From Desulfobacterales bacterium (GTDB lineage Bacteria; Desulfobacterota; DSM-4660; Desulfatiglandales; B25-G16): a stretch of 5,653 bases of DNA. The stretch spans positions 1 to 5,653 of the forward strand of contig JABXJZ010000100.1 of assembly GCA_013375335.1 (NCBI GenBank), given 5' to 3'. This document shows, piece by piece, positions 4,839 through 5,653 of the stretch (positions are counted from its first letter, which is position 1; every line of letters begins with the position of its first letter). The position numbers were made by a program, and so were the translations under genes. A model generated the notes under the pieces. The model searched no databases. It saw only the letters and a program-made list of their open reading frames with translations, and had not been told where the DNA came from.

Positions 4839-5186
4839 GTGGCCGCGAAAAATCTCAAGCCTGGCAGCGTCCCTAACTGCTTTCATATCGATGGGCATGG
4901 GGTTATCCCTGTAGCCATATTAGGCAGTGATGATTTAGATGTTTACGATATCGATCCTGATAGTCTGCTTTTTGGCGGCTTGGCAGTCCGTGTGAGGGGT
5001 AATAAAGGTCCATTGTGTCACTTCGAGGATACAAACAGTGATTCTTTCCTCGACCTTGTGTGTCAGTTCGAGGACGACGCTTCCAACTGGGTTGAGGGTG
5101 ACTCTACGGCAACGCTTACCGGTAATCTTTTTGATGGCAGTGCAATAGAAGGAACCGATTCTATCTGTGTTGTTCCGCCAGAGTAA
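4839..5186 (+). CDS. Secreted-protein C-terminal module, probably N-terminally truncated
   Basis: The 115-residue frame carries a repeated environmental-bacterial module that I recognise by its words: KPGSVPNCF (7-15), GVIPVAILGSDD (21-32), RVRGNKGPLC (51-60), a DxNxDxxxD calcium-loop-like segment D64-D72, LVCQFEDD, ATLTGNLFDG (91-100) and the end TDSICVVP (106-113). In known proteins it usually sits at the C-terminus of exported proteins and begins IDIKPGS. Here that start is altered to AAKNLKPGS, directly after an in-frame TAA at 4833. Four cysteines (14, 60, 75, 110) suit an extracytoplasmic fold, yet there is no signal peptide. The only start is a GTG without a clear ribosome binding site. 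It is therefore most likely the surviving 3' part of a larger gene; a stand-alone domain gene is the alternative. A terminator follows. Confidence 0.65.
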   Translation: MAAKNLKPGSVPNCFHIDGHGVIPVAILGSDDLDVYDIDPDSLLFGGLAVRVRGNKGPLCHFEDTNSDSFLDLVCQFEDDASNWVEGDSTATLTGNLFDGSAIEGTDSICVVPPE

Positions 5187-5207
5187 GCGGAGCATATACT
5201 GACATTT

Positions 5208-5238
5208 AAGGCAGGGTCATCCATGTCTCTGCCTTTTT
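5208..5238 (+). terminator. Intrinsic terminator after the secreted-module gene
   Basis: AAGGCAG (5208-5214) pairs with CTGCCTT (5229-5235). Inside, G-U and G-C pairs, one mismatch and CAT/ATG pairs prolong the stem to a tiny loop. The stem runs into TTTTT (5234-5238). It is 22 nt after the stop codon, the expected place for a rho-independent terminator. Confidence 0.8.
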
Positions 5239-5560
5239 AGGGGGAATACCTATATGTTGTGTGTCAGATATTTGGCTTAAAGGTGTAACATTCTGCTATG
5301 AACCTATCCCCGACACTGCTGTCAAAAGGTTTCGATTACCATACGTAACATCTGCAGGCTGGGTGCTTAGTTCTTCTTCTATGAGGCCACCTGTTGTCAA
5401 GCGCCTTTTTTCGGTATTAGCTATAGAACTGAGTGCCTCCTTTCGTGCTTACTCGAGCTAGCGGCTTCCTTTTCCGTGAGGCTACTATGGCGCCTCGAAC
5501 TATCTTCTATCCGTGCCGGCTTCTCTAACTGTATTCGACGGCCCCCCGCATGGTGTCACA

Positions 5561-5641
5561 TTGATGAATTGCGATTCAAACCTAGTATGTGACGTTTCCC
5601 CTAGACCGGTGAATCCATCTTGAAGTAAACAGAAAGGCAGA
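5561..5641 (+). repeat. Right copy of two-block direct repeat
   Basis: Block one (5561-5581) starts TTGATGAATT and ends TTCAAAC, with 6 bases more than the left copy. Block two (5616-5641) starts CATCTTGAAGTAAACA and ends GGCAGAG. Order and orientation match 68-151. Block one lies in the loop of the 7-bp inverted repeat GTCACAT/ATGTGAC. The window ends soon after, so the full extent of the repeat on this side cannot be seen. Confidence 0.5.
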
Positions 5642-5653
5642 GCCATAAGATGA

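Larger units (their letters stand above)
5187..5653. other. Right flank without a convincing gene
   Basis: After the terminator at 5208-5238 no gene is secure. Minus-strand frames are open at 5500-5646 (48 codons from an ATG at 5646, starting MALPFCLLQDG and ending REAGTDRR) and about 5298-5447 (no proper start, ending LLTAVSGIGS). The first overlaps the right repeat copy. Hairpin-forming words occur: GTCACAT/ATGTGAC (5555-5561 with 5587-5593) and GAGGC/GCCTC (5478-5496). This could be a decayed mobile element, a structured RNA, or plain intergenic sequence. Confidence 0.35.

Noticed and set aside
5261..5461. 66-aa plus-strand frame after the terminator
   Set aside because: It has a GTG start without a ribosome binding site, a composition unlike a folded protein and no known family.
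1..5653. CRISPR array or complete insertion sequence
   Set aside because: No regularly spaced repeats, no cas gene and no transposase are visible.

Overview
The window looks like chromosomal DNA from an anaerobic bacterium, perhaps Desulfobacterota or a similar uncultured lineage; this taxonomic guess rests only on gene content. The core is a minus-strand two-gene operon. It encodes a Tat-exported, multi-cluster iron-sulfur protein (3282-3857), followed after 1 nt by a tungsten/molybdenum-pterin oxidoreductase of the aldehyde:ferredoxin oxidoreductase (AOR) family (1277-3280). Pair and order resemble E. coli YdhY/YdhV, an AOR-type enzyme with a ferredoxin-like partner. The AOR would oxidise or reduce an unknown substrate and pass electrons through the Fe-S subunit. 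The Fe-S subunit carries a twin-arginine signal and the AOR has none, so the AOR may be co-exported with it.

Upstream of the operon (3858-4740) is about 0.85 kb without a large gene. It starts at a good sigma70-type promoter on the minus strand (4706-4734). It contains several hairpins, two copies of a 13-base motif fully complementary to the 16S rRNA tail (AAAGGAGGTGATG), and short ORFs with good ribosome binding sites (42 aa, 33-40 aa, and one of only a few codons). It may be a long regulatory leader or a cluster of small-protein genes.

Downstream of the operon is a GC-rich terminator hairpin (1197-1227). Next on the minus strand come a 63-aa excisionase/MerR-type helix-turn-helix protein (685-876), a compact three-way-junction RNA candidate (563-621), a hairpin that masks a Shine-Dalgarno sequence (539-560), and a 44-aa ORF (396-530). 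This arrangement resembles an aptamer plus a translational expression platform and is the most interesting unexplained item here.

On the plus strand to the right is one copy of a secreted-protein module (PGSxPN...GVIPVAILGS...SICVVP). It lacks an N-terminal region or signal peptide (4839-5186), is probably a truncated remnant, and is followed by a clear intrinsic terminator (5208-5238). The two window ends (68-151 and 5561-5641) share a two-block direct repeat of unknown nature. The remaining sequence at both ends has no convincing gene.
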